64,000 nucleotides of DNA, from the NCBI GenBank assembly GCA_023055505.1, contig JALIRH010000027.1, forward strand, positions 1,376,501 through 1,440,500, read 5' to 3'. The position numbers and the translations under genes were made by a program. A model generated the notes under the pieces. That model did not search any database, had not been told where the DNA came from, and saw only the letters and a list, made by a program, of their open reading frames with translations. The DNA comes from Callipepla californica brunnescens (Eukaryota > Chordata > Aves > Galliformes > Odontophoridae). This document shows positions 37,638-49,140 of the stretch, piece by piece; position 1 is the first letter of the stretch; each line of letters opens with the position of its first letter.

Positions 37638-39366
37638 AAGCTTTTTAGTTGATTCCCTCTTCATTCTGTGCACGGTTTCTGATTGGACCTCCCAGAATTC
37701 TAACATTAAAATTTCTACAAGGAAACAGTTTTTTGACATAGCAGTTGTAAAATCTTGACTACTGAGGGGTTATACTTTAGTTACTAGTGCTGGTAAACAC
37801 ACTGTCCTTCAGGTAAAGTGTCTGCATTGGTCTCTAACAATTAAATGCTATCCAGCTCTGCTTAATGAAAGCATCTCCATCATGTGGTTCCTGCTCCGTG
37901 TGAGCCCCATCAATGTCAGTGAAAAATCCATCCCCTTATTGAGTTTTAAACAAGGCCAGGCTCATGAGAGCATCTCCATCCCACACAGGCACTAAGGGGG
38001 AACTTGCACTTAAGCACAGAAAACCAATTTCATTTGAAATGTCGGAGACATCCTGCTAAGTCAGGCTCACCCAAATGATTAAGTACTTGGCAGGTTTTTG
38101 GATATAGTGAATGAGAGTACAGCCAAAGGTTTTAGCAGTTACACAGCCAGGTACAACCTGATTAAGACAACAGGCAGAAAGGTAACATGCTGTAAGGTCA
38201 CCTCATTGTCTGTGTGAATTCTCACTGGCATCAGAGGCACCACAGCTCTTCAGTGTCAGTGCCATTGTGCCTGAAATGAAACAAGTCTCTGAGGCTTTGC
38301 CTGTGTGTGTAGTTTATTTCTTAGTGGAGTGGGAATAAACACTTTGAAGGAACAGTTTTGTAAGAAAGATAGCAACACTGAATAATAGCATACAGGGGTA
38401 GATAGCTGGGGTTTGTTTTCTGTTCTTGAATGGGAATGGTGGTGTGTAGAAATAAGGGAGCTTTTAAAAATAGTACATAATATGTGATTCAGATGCAGTC
38501 TCAAATACTTACATATACATTTAAGTCAAAGTAAACAAAACCAGCATGCTACACAGTGTTCAATAGCTGCAGTGCAAGGTCAGTTAGCCTCCATACAAAC
38601 AGCAAGTACTTTCAGGCGGATAATGGAACTCCTTAAACAAAATCAGCTGGCGAGCAAATCAAGTAATGTAATCTCACATGTATGTACGTGCTTACCAGCA
38701 TGCTTGAAGTCAGTTCCAATAATATTTCTGCAAATGTATGGTACTGATGGAGCCATAACAGTAAAATAAGTCAATTATTTTGAGAGAGCAAGGCCTTCCA
38801 TTGCTTTTCACACTCCAGTACCTTGCCACTGTTCAAACCATTACAGCTGAGACAAAAGAGTATGTTGGCCTTTGTCAAACCTCGGGGCTCAGCCAACCAG
38901 TGCCATTTTTACCCTATCTTTATGCATCTGCTTGACTTGTGCTCCAGTTCCCAAATACACTGTCACCATTTCGGTTTCGAAGAAATAGAAAGCAGAGACT
39001 GTTATGTGCAGCAGCAATTACAATAATTATTACAATTCTGTTCTCTTGTTAAAATCTTGTTTTAGATTGGAATCTGAGAGCAAGGGCTGGAAATATGTGT
39101 GTTGACGGTTGCTGGTTTTTTTATTATTATCTTTTTACTTTATTGCCTGCAACTAGCCAACACAATGCTTGAAAGAATGGGGGAACACTCTTTCAGTCTT
39201 AATTTCAGTCAGTAAGCAATCATAATGAAGAAGTGCTTATGAATGGATGAGTGTTACCAAGAATCAAATTTTAACAGTTTGTCAGTAGTAGAGCCAACCC
39301 CTAGCCAATAGATTTTAGCTGAAATAATGTTGAGAGTGAAACCCATGACACTGGAAATCCAAAAGA

Positions 39367-39378
39367 AAAAAAAAAAAA
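39367..39378. repeat. Poly(A) run
   Basis: About twelve consecutive A preceded by AAAAG; simple homopolymer. Confidence 0.7.
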
Positions 39379-40947
39379 GACAATGAACATTTAGGAGGAA
39401 TGAAGAACAAGCACATAGACGTGACATAGATCCATCAGCCTTTGCAGTAAGCAGTAATTTAGCTTTCTGGATGTAACACTTGGATAACTCAGATGCAAGC
39501 CTGGTGCAGAAAATGACATGCACATCGCCGTTAACCCTGCCTGCTAAAATGTAATAGCAATTCTTTCCGCTAACTTAATCAACTGGTATCAGGTTATTAT
39601 GTGCAGACTGTGAGGGTGGTATGATGAGCAGATCTGTTGCCCAAAATGTTAAGTTTGAAAGAATAAGCACTTTTCATGTCAACATCTATTGGAAATACCT
39701 GCTGTGTTTTTGAGCTATTGCTTTTTTGGTGTGTTTATAAATCCATTTTTGGGATTTTTTTTCCTTATTTTGGAGAGAGAGCAGAAATTTAAATATCCGT
39801 ATCTCCATGAAAACAGGATTTCAGTCATTATGTAGAGAACAGAATGTATCTATTATTCTATCCACTATGAGCAGAGCTATGGGGTTGTAAATAGGTAGAT
39901 GAAATGAGAATGCAATGCAGTGTTTTGATTTAGGGACATTGGAGGAGGGGTTGGGGGATCTGAGGGCATATTTTATTTTGCAGAGCTACTTGGTTGCTCT
40001 GCCTTTCACCCCAAGTTTTCTGCACAGTTCAACTGAATGGTTCACTGTGAAGACACCACCACACTTCCTCATCTTCCTGAAGGCAGCAGAAGCACATGTC
40101 CTCATGGGGCAGTGACCTTAGGAGGTTATTTATTTGGTGAGAAGTTGAGGGGGCTGGAGAAAGAGAGGGGTAAAGGAAAACATGAATAATGTTGCCAGAT
40201 TTTGCCCTCTAGGTCAAGTAATTACATGAAAGTCTTGACTTCCTATTTTTCTAGCAGTACCTCCAATTATCTTTCTTCAATGTAAGTATGTTTGTGTCCT
40301 TAACCATGAAAACTGCAATCTAGAATATAAGATCAAGTTTGTGGTACTACTCAGAAAGTAAGATAAAAATATAATGTACTTGAGATTGTGAGAAACCTGA
40401 TATAACAGCTTATAAATACCTTGTTTGGCAGCAGATTTCTAAGTTTAGGATGAGAAACCCTTTTCTATGGGGGGTAAACCTAGAGCTGTGCACCAGTTAA
40501 CACAGGAGTGTACCCATATTACTAGTGCCTGCTGAAGGAGTCTCTGAGGAGCAGCTTGTGAGGGATATTCAGCATCTTTTCCTTGTTCAGTCTCAAAAGA
40601 AGAATATGCAAACAAATGCTAAGTACCTTCCCAAACAGATTTCTGAGGCTTACCTCTAAGGACATCACATAAGGGCTCCTCTGAGATGTGCACAGGATTC
40701 AAAGGACAGGGACTAGAGGGAGGGAATAAGGCAGAGTGTGTGTGGTGCAGAAAGAAACACAGCTCTTAGGAGAAGTTTTGAAAGGAAGGAGAAAAAAAAA
40801 ATCTTCATCTTGCTATGTCAAAGAAAAGAGTCAACGAGGAGATCTGAGGATTTCTACAGACTTCCTAATCTTCAAAGGATTTTTAAAATATTAAGGTTTG
40901 GGGTTTTTTTTAATCATTTATAACTTATTATATGAGACAGAGCAGAT

Positions 40948-40960
40948 AAAAAAAAAAAAA
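40948..40960. repeat. Poly(A) run
   Basis: Thirteen consecutive A; simple homopolymer. Confidence 0.75.
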
Positions 40961-41199
40961 GCCTCCAGGCAAGCATAAAACAAAAATAATTTTTTAAAAA
41001 TCAAAACATTGAGAAGTAGCCCACCTCCCTCAGATAAGAAGGCAATCTCAGGTTTATCATCGTATAAATAACAAAATTCCATTCCTGCTCAGTGGCGATT
41101 GAGAACAGAAGGGCAGTAGTTTCCAGAGTTAATTGTGAGACTGCAAACTGTCACAGGTAAGCACAACTGCCTGGAGTGGAAATTGAACATAGAACCAAA

Positions 41200-41460
41200 A
41201 TGTTGTAACGGAATATTCTCTTAGCATGCTAAACGAAGCTAAAACTAATTAGCATGCCTGCTCTTCCCTTTGCCATTGATGTTTGTGATCCCACGGGGGT
41301 TATAATGAAGCAGTATACTGCAAACTGCCCAATTTTTGTTACTGTTTTTACTGCTAATGCTACTTGGAAGGAAATTGTTCTTGACCTTTAACTGGTTAAG
41401 TTTACAGTAGAGTCTCAACAAGGTGACAATTAGCAACTAATCAATAAAGAGTATCATTGG
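41200..41460. promoter_or_regulatory. Candidate conserved noncoding element with TTAGCATGCTAA palindrome
   Basis: A perfect 12-bp palindrome TTAGCATGCTAA occupies 41221-41232, and its first nine bases TTAGCATGC recur at 41249-41257. Retained CpGs (TAACGG, AAACGAAG, CCACGGGGG) and ATGAAGCAGTATACTGC follow, the last containing the palindrome GCAGTATACTGC. The block is repeat-free and noncoding. A regulatory role is inferred from motif density only. Confidence 0.33.
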
Positions 41461-42399
41461 CTTGGTAGTTTCTTTCCCTGCTAGGTTAGTCGTTTCCTAA
41501 CCTACAGCTGTCAGTCTTTCCACCAAGGCCCTGAAGTTGGGCAGAAAACAATGCTGAGACAGCTCAGCTGTCCAGGTTGACTACTCAAATTCAGATGGTA
41601 AATGGGACTTGCATTTCTGCTGACATGTTTCCAGATGCTGTAGAGGAAATGTTTCTGGGTGCATGGAGGCCCTTGTTCTCTGAAATCCAGGTTTCTGTTA
41701 GGGAGCTGTTGGCAAGCACTGAATCCTCACTATATCTAGGTTTTAAAACGAAAATCTTACTGTTGTAATCAATAAGAGGTACTACCACACTGTGCAAACT
41801 GATACCACAATGCCATTGTGTTCAAAAAAGTGTTGAACACCTGTGGGAATATGGTTGAAACCAGCCTTATCTCAAGTGAACTTATTGGAAGTCCAGGACA
41901 TTTAGTGTTTTGCAGTCTCAACATTTTGGATGGCTATGGTATAGATTTCTGTAGGTTGGTATTTTCGTGGTAGCTTGTGGCTGATTGTGGATTTCTGCTC
42001 AGAAAGTTTAACATATTTGCTATTAACGACTTTCTCACCTTTGGAATGACAGTACATCAAAGGTGAATGATGTAAAAGGAGCAGCCAAGATGTTTGCAGC
42101 ATGCTCATGGGGTGCTATCTAACTGCTTGAGAGAATGAGTAGTGATGACTTTGAATTATGTGGTACAAGCTACTACCAGAATCTTTCTGCACCATGAAAA
42201 TGTCATTTTTCTCCTATGAGGACTCATATGTGAAGTAGTTTTGATAAGACAGTTGTTTATAGGTTTTATGCTAAACCATAGTTGACTAAGGTGTATTGCA
42301 GTTTTAGATGAGAGATCAATATAATTGCCAAGTAATTGTTTGAAAGTGGTATGAACAGTAAAACAAAGTCATACTATTTGTAACAGACAGTGTAAGAAG

Positions 42400-42600
42400 G
42401 GTTCTTGCAGCTAATTGACCTTTAACAAAATAATTCCAAGTCCGTTAGGATAATTAGAATCCACACTGTATTTTCAGAGTGCGTAAAATACTGGTTGACC
42501 TTTGGTAACTGTGTTAATCAATAACAAACATAGAGCATGCTATTATGCCAATTAAATGTCTGTGTATACGTTTCAGATATTTAAAGGTGAAGGTTAAATC
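42400..42600. promoter_or_regulatory. Candidate conserved noncoding element (unverified)
   Basis: The block holds two TGACCTTT nuclear-receptor-like half sites (AATTGACCTTTAAC and GGTTGACCTTTGGTAAC) about 75 bases apart, with TAATTAGAATCC, GTTAATCAATAAC and GCCAATTAAATG between and after them. GTTAATCAATAAC resembles an HNF1-type site. No frame or repeat explains it. Conservation is untested. Confidence 0.3.
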
Positions 42601-43360
42601 ATGTTAAATCATTACACTGTCAGGATTTTGCTCTGATGTGTTACTTCCAGAGAACTTATGCGAACTATCCTGTGAAATGCCCCAAGGTCCTACTGGTCCG
42701 TTTCAAATCTTTGTACTCATATGAGTTATGCTGCTAGGACTCATCCTCAAGATGTGTGTCTGCAAGGAGATGTTTCCTTTTTGATGGAGACATGTAAAAC
42801 AAGAAAAAGAGATAAAGTACAGTTGTTCTTGCTGCTTTTGTAGGAATTTTTCCCAGATGTTATCTTTGGGAGAAGAACAATCTGTTCACATCATACTGAA
42901 AGTGAGCTGCAATCAGAACTGTTGCTCATGCAATGCTTAGCATTCCTCTACCAAGCTACAGCAGTTCTAATATGTTGAAGATCTGATCAAATGTGTTTTA
43001 GAGAGAGGTGCAGTAAATTAGTATGGCCAGACTGACTTTTTCAAGAGTAATATACTTTTGACTTTGCATAAAGGTCAATGGAGTGTTAAATTGAGGGTGA
43101 TTAAATACAGTGTGAAGGGTATGACTGCAAGAGCAAGAATCAGTGAGATCAGGATGCAGTAAAAACAAGGTAATAGCTGAGTGAATAATTCTGATATCCA
43201 GAATCCAAAGCTGTGAGCCTTATCTTTAATTTGGTAAGGACATATAAATCAGATTTTTTCCAAATATATATTTCCACGTAATGTATAAATTGTAACCAAT
43301 GAACTACAATCTGTGTTCATACAGATTAAAGGTACTGAAGAGGATATCAGGCATGCCATG

Positions 43361-43486
43361 TGTTCAAGAAATGTTTAGGTGTTAGACTGAGGGACATGGT
43401 TTAGTGGGAAATATTGATATTGGTGGACAGTCGGACTGGATGATCTTAGAGGTCTTTTCCAACCTTGGAGATTCTATGATTCCATG
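43361..43486 (+). mobile_element. CR1 LINE fragment with intact 3' terminus, plus orientation
   Basis: Ordered matches to the avian CR1 3' end: TTCAAGAAATGTTTAGGTGT, GAGGGACATGGTTTAGTGGG, TCGGACTGGATGATCTTAGA, GGTCTTTTCCAACCTTGG, then the terminal short-repeat tail ATTCTATGATTCCATG. This is the untranslated 3' end on which CR1 reverse transcription starts; the element is 5'-truncated to about 126 bases, as most genomic CR1 copies are. It is the best-preserved CR1 copy here, hence probably the youngest, and the strongest single indicator that the host is a bird. Confidence 0.93.
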
Positions 43487-45819
43487 TTATCTTAAGATGC
43501 CATGAAGCCATTTTGAGTGGAAGGTTCCCATGTTGGCTCCTACACGGAATGATGGCTAAGTACAAATCCTTCTATTCACTTGTAGTATCTGCCCATTGTG
43601 TCATTGCATGACACAAAAAAGAAGGCAGACCATCTATATCTATATTGCCCATGTGAAATGAAGCCTATTTTACAGATACTACATTCTGAATAAAATATTG
43701 TTCCTGAGGCATAATCTAATTCCCCAAGAGGTAGACAGTCAGTTCTGCAATGAGGCTGATGAAACTAAAGTCAGACTTGCAGCAATTGGAACTGTCCCTA
43801 AATATTCCCTAAAACATTCATAAACTTGAGTAGTGTACTCAGGGTTTGGTAGACACAGAAACAGAGATTTATTATTAGTGAGAAGTTTATGATGAAAAAG
43901 TTGAAAGACATTTTATGAGCCCTGAGGCAACAAAATGCCAAGTACTGATATCAGTCAGGCCATTTGAAATAAAAGCCCAGAAATCACTCCCAAAGAGGAT
44001 TGCTGATGTTCCATGTTAATAATTGATAAAATAATGTACAAACTTCTTAGCTGGAGATGTAACTGCCAAAAGCTGTGAAGCTGCATTAAAAGGTACTGTA
44101 TTTCTCTCCCTTAGAAAGTTCAGTTTTCAAGATGATGGCAGATTCCTGCACTGTTGATTTCCATTCCATGTGTCTTGAGAATCTTTGTCACAAATTCCTT
44201 CTGGTTGATGTGAAGTTTTGAACTGTGTCCCTCATTGAATGTTTTATGCAGGAATAAGCTACTAATGATCCATTTGTGAAGCTCACCCAGTCTGGTATGA
44301 TCTGAGCATTAGTGCGTATGATGGAACGTGGTACTCCAGATGATATTTCTCTGATGCTCTGTGCAGTGGCTTTGCAGTTTTTCTCTTTGTTTCTGAAATG
44401 AATTGTACTGTGTTTGCTTTTTCTGCACAGTCCCACTGAGTGCTATTGCTCCCACTCTCATTTAAACCTTTGGTACATCCAGAAAAATGAGTAAAGTGGA
44501 GACAGAAGAAATGTTATACTCTAGTTTCAAAGTATACAAAAGGTGACTGGATTATATATATATCTGTATTTTCCATAGCCTGTAAGTTCCTGCATGTGCT
44601 TTTTGGTAAAGTACAGATCAAATCTTGCAAGATAGTTCTGTGCTTCCACACCTGAGCACAGCCAAATCATGGTAGTTTTTTGAGCATTTGTCTTCCCATC
44701 TGCCTTTCATCTACGGGAAACAAAAACTGCAGTTTCTTTAATTGTTTCTGGAGTTGCAAGTACCAGTTGAGCCTTGTCTTCACTGTGGGCCCTCTGAATC
44801 CACTGAAACACAAATAACAAATGTGAAGACAAAATCATTTCTGGTCCTTCGTCTTCTCATGTTTACTTAATGTCCCAGGCTATATCCGTAATCTGACTGT
44901 AATATTTTTGCTAAAATTAGAATTAATTCAGAAGTGAGTGTCTTAACAATTAAAAAGATGGATCTCATCAGTACTATTCTGTATAGAAGATACAAATCCT
45001 TTTAGCAAAACATAGCATGTGTAGATAAATAAAAATGCATAGACCAAAATGTAAGAGGGAAAAAATGTGATTGAATAAGAGGGCAACTGAGAGTAAATGA
45101 GCCATAGTGGGAATTCAGCATCCAGTTCTCCCTTTTGCACTGCACTGAGAATGCAATGACTTAAGAAGAATAATTTCTTCAGTCCCAGAGTAAATGGTAG
45201 TCAAGAAAAGCTGAAGGAATTTAATATGCCAGAAATAGATCAATGATAACTTTAATAAGGCTTCATATCAGGCTTCTGTTTAGTTTCTACCTAGAAACTA
45301 AACTAGAAAAGACAAAGCTTCCTTTGTAATTCCTCGATGCCAAATGTCTGTGTGGTGCAAAAATGGAGCAGCTCCTTCAGAGTGAGGAAGGGCACAGAAT
45401 GAAGATTTGTGCCAAATATTCAATGTGCACCACTATGTGGTCTGTTACAAGATCCAAAGTTTTATGGGCAATTTGTTCATCATATTTAGCCTTTTTCTTT
45501 CTGTCTGCCTCAAGTGTTGTACTAAAGCTTCAAGGAAGAGTTATAGTCTCAATTATTCCTTCTATATTGCTCCCATATTAGTACTGAATCCTGAGGGAAG
45601 GGTTATCACTAGTAATTAATCTTTCCCTCATTTCTCCAAGCAAAAGTACCAAACCTGCAAACAAGGGAGGGGTTCTTTTTTTAAAGGATGACTCTTCTGC
45701 TCCGTGCTACCACCAGTGGGTTTTTATTTCTTTGATTTGCATGATCATTGTCTCTCTTAGCTTATATAGAGAGAGGTGAACATTAAAAGGATTGGCTTGT
45801 GGATCCAAAATGCAAATAT

Positions 45820-45960
45820 GTGACAAGCTAATTAATTTTATTCGTATCTGCTTCATCTATTGTGTGGATGGCCATTGCATATCCCATATGCTGCTTAATT
45901 GCTAATAGATAGTACCAGGGTGAAATCACGATTAGCTGGTTTTATGCTTCTGTCTGAAGT
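45820..45960. promoter_or_regulatory. Candidate conserved noncoding element (unverified)
   Basis: AAGCTAATTAATTTTATTCG, GGCCATTGCATATCCCATATG and TGCTTAATTGCTAATAG lie within about 90 bases. They include paired TAATTA homeodomain cores and an ATTGCATAT octamer-like (POU) site. The block is unique and noncoding; conservation is untested. Confidence 0.3.
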
Positions 45961-48119
45961 GATTTATGCTCTATTTAAAGTATATTTGTATATATATAAT
46001 TAAGCTTATATGTTGCTTATATGTTTTATTTAAAAACAGACTGAGATCTCATTCCTTTCCTGCTTACATTCTTCTACTTCAACAATTGCTCATAAACATT
46101 GGCCCTTTTTTTCCTTTCTTGGTGAGATGGCAATTATCTCATTTGAATCTGCTTTCTCATTTAGACTTTAAGAGGCATCTGGAGGATAGCAAGCAGAGGT
46201 CGCATTCATTTCAGCTGCAATTATAGACCAGAACCACTGAGGCAGTGCTGAGCACTCCCTGTACCCTTGAGGCTCAATTCTTGTTACCCTTTGTCACACA
46301 GGTGTCACTGTCTGAAAGAATAGCTCTGCTGCTTTCAGGAGCCTTACACCTGTGGTCTGCAGAGACCCAGCGCTTTCCTAATAGCAGCACATCCCCCTGT
46401 AGTTTGAGTCACCACTTTTTGCCTTGAGATGTGGCTGCTGCTGTAGTTTTCAGCTCTGTGGAGCTGTTGCTGGGGGCAGAACAATGACAGCTGCTGTGCA
46501 GCAGCAGTGTGGGAGCAGTGCTTTCCTGGAGCCTCCTTACACCTGAGCCCTTGGCTTCTGACATCAGCAGAGCAGCCATCCTCCAGTGTGGAAAGAGAAG
46601 GCTGAAAGGGGTGTCAGAGCATATGGATTGCACAAAAGTTAGTCCAGAGTGGGAAGGGACTTGATTCCTCTCTGCTCCTGGTACAGTGGTGGTTTGACAC
46701 CAGATCATTTCCTTGCACGAGGGCTGGCAGCTTTGGGGCCTCTGTGACTTTTGTTCAACTTACTGTGCTGAAGTACTGCTGAGATGAAAATACAAATGCA
46801 TTCTCTTCAGAGACCAAATGCACTCAATGCTCAGAGTCGCTTCATAGAGTAGAATTGTTCTATATTTACATATTTTTATTTTTAATGTTTGCATATCAAT
46901 AAATAAGCTGTAATGCCATTTTCTACAAGTGCAGTTTAGTGTCTTTTATTTTCAAAAGTTTTTAGTGATGTTTTTCCCTTTGGGCAGTAAAATAATTTCT
47001 AAGCTTTGCAGGTTTATGCAGTCACAATTCTCTCACACGTGGAATGCAGGTACCTGGAGTTAGATGGCAGATACGCTGAAACACACAGAGCCACTGAACT
47101 GTGCTGTTCAGATTTGTGCCAAGTTAGCTTGTTTTTTTTTTTCACCTCATATCCACAAATCCTAGCTTGTGTTTAATAAAAGTGGCAGGTTTTATGCAGC
47201 TGTCAGTGAGAATTTGTGTAACTTAAAGCAATTAAAGGCTAGAGGATTCAGTCTTAATATTAACCATTATTTTTTAAAGGTGCAGAATATTCATGGCCAT
47301 CAGTCTCCTTTTAATGATGAACACTGATGTGTTATTCCTGTATGGTGATAAAATGAAGGAGAATGTGTATGCAGAAGGGATTTTGGTCACTTTCCTTTAT
47401 ATCACTTGACAATGTGACTCAGCCTTAGTATAAGGTATATTCTACTTCTGTTCACAGAAATGTATGAGACAGCTTAAACTAATGTTCAAATTTAATATTA
47501 TGTATTGTATATATTCTTGTAAAGAAATAGACTTTAAAAAATGGCCATTGTTTCTGATATCTGTCTTCTTTCAAGTAACTTTTTCAGCTAATTTAATAGC
47601 TGATTACATTAATTTTCAACCAGCTCACATAATAGGTGATAGGTTCACAATTGGAGCCTCATTTAAACATTCTTCCTTTGTTCCAGGTTTTACTTCTAAT
47701 AGAAAAATCTGAGGATATAGCTCTTAGCCTTGCTTTGGTGAACCTAAGCCACGATGGCTGCAGTACAGTGTGTGTGAGGGAGGGTAGGGTCAGTCTGGTC
47801 CTTGGTGGACCCCATCAAAGCTAATTGTGTTCAGTGACAGATCTGTGGTTTGCGATCCAACACCACAGAAAGAAGTGGAATTTTGAATGGGTACCTCTGA
47901 CACCACAGTAGTGCTCTCAACCTCGTGAAGGGCTCTGGAAATGTACCTGTCTGTCTCACTGTAGTGTTCAGCAATCAGTAAAATTAACCCAGGTTCTCCT
48001 TCATTAGGAAGTATTACCCGATCAGTACACCTAATTTCAGAGCTACAGATATGGCTGCCAGCTGTGACAGCCACCAATTCCTGACACCAATTGAGTCACA
48101 CAGGGCAGCTGAGTAGATG

Positions 48120-48290
48120 TTTCAGTACAGAATGAAATGAATTAAGCCTCTGCTGATTTCCAAATTACCCTTGCTTTTAGTATTTACATTGGCCCAAGCC
48201 CCGGGATAAATTCTTTGCACAATATAAAATAGAGCGGAAGCTTCAAAGGTAAAGTTCGTTCCCTGCTTTGCATATTAAACTTTTAGTTTA
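48120..48290. promoter_or_regulatory. Candidate conserved noncoding element (unverified)
   Basis: Unique block with TTCCAAATTACCC, CATTGGCCC, a CCCGGG-centred GCCCCGGGATAAA, CTTTGCACAATATAAAATAG and GAGCGGAAGC (ETS-like CGGAAG). Surviving CpGs in unique AT-rich DNA suggest constraint, but this is a compositional call. Confidence 0.25.
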
Positions 48291-48659
48291 AATTCTGCTT
48301 TTTCCACCAGGCATATTTTAAAAGAAATGAAAATATATGAGGTCTGGTTCTCCTTTCAGTGAGATAGATTTCACAATTCTCTAATTCCAATGCTTGCAAT
48401 AATGGCTTTGCTGCTCAACTTGCAGAGAAGGAAAATCAAACCCCAAAATATTTCTACTTTTTAAAGCTCACAAAAAAATGCACTAATGGCTCACAAGGTT
48501 GACCAGATCAGCATAATAGCCATAAAACTTTCCTTGATATTATATACCAAGGACAGTCTTAAAATTCATAGAAAATAAGATAAAAATAGGAAAGGCTAAG
48601 CCTCTCTCAGTTGTAAATATGCAGTTTGCTGTGAGAGTTTCCTTTCTGTCCAGCAGATG

Positions 48660-49140
48660 TCAATGTGGTGATAAACTAAAGCATGCAGGGAATCAAATCC
48701 AAGCCGGCCAGCATTCAGAATAATGGCAGAGCAGCACCTTGTAGCCCAAGCACCAGATTCATTCGTGCTCTCACAGCACAGTGGGGCATTCGTGTAATAC
48801 TTTTGGATCCCAAAAATGGTTTTGACAAAAAATGCACTCAACATACCGATTTAACTGCACTTAAAAATACTTTATAACTTCTGTGTTGCAGGACATAGCT
48901 TGGCTGTTTGCTTTCCATTTCGTCCTCTTCTCATTTCTTGCAGATATGATGGACTTTATTTTTCCTGTGTGCAGAACAGTGACTGTAGGCTGTTGTATCA
49001 GTACTCTTCTCCGCTGCTTGGAAGATTTCCTCTCTGAGCTTACGCAGCGAATTCCCCATTGTGCTGTTGGATGCATTACATGTGATTTCAGATCATTTAT
49101 ATTTGAGCGAATATTTCACTGACGTTAATGATGTAGGAAA
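48660..49140. promoter_or_regulatory. Candidate conserved noncoding element containing an inverted repeat
   Basis: ACAGCACAGTGGGGCATTCG at 48773-48792 is repeated in inverted orientation at 49048-49067 (18 of 20 bases match), with 255 bases between. The interval contains many retained CpGs (CCGGCC, TTCGTG, TACCGATT, TTCGTCC, CTCCGCTG, TACGCAGCG, GAGCGAATA, GACGTTAATG) and a strong acceptor-like TTTCTTGCAG ending at 48943. It could be an enhancer, an exapted transposon with decayed inverted termini, or an unrecognised exon. No protein family is recognised in any frame. Confidence 0.3.

Larger units (their letters stand above)
35131..43360. other. Non-genic unique sequence with CNE-like blocks
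   Basis: No coding region is supported. The frame at 36327-36647 (106 codons, plus) has no recognisable domain. Short homopolymers, a palindrome near 41.22 kb and candidate conserved elements are listed separately. A 15-base repeat of A(A/G)AGCATCTCCATC near 37.87 and 37.97 kb is the only other internal repetition noticed. Confidence 0.55.

Noticed and set aside
46860..46925. T-rich stretch with AATAAA resembling the end of a 3' untranslated region
   Set aside because: AATAAA is frequent in AT-rich DNA, and no coding exon or transcript evidence lies upstream.
47790..48077. 95-codon minus frame with smooth composition
   Set aside because: No domain, no convincing splice signals; treated as fortuitous.
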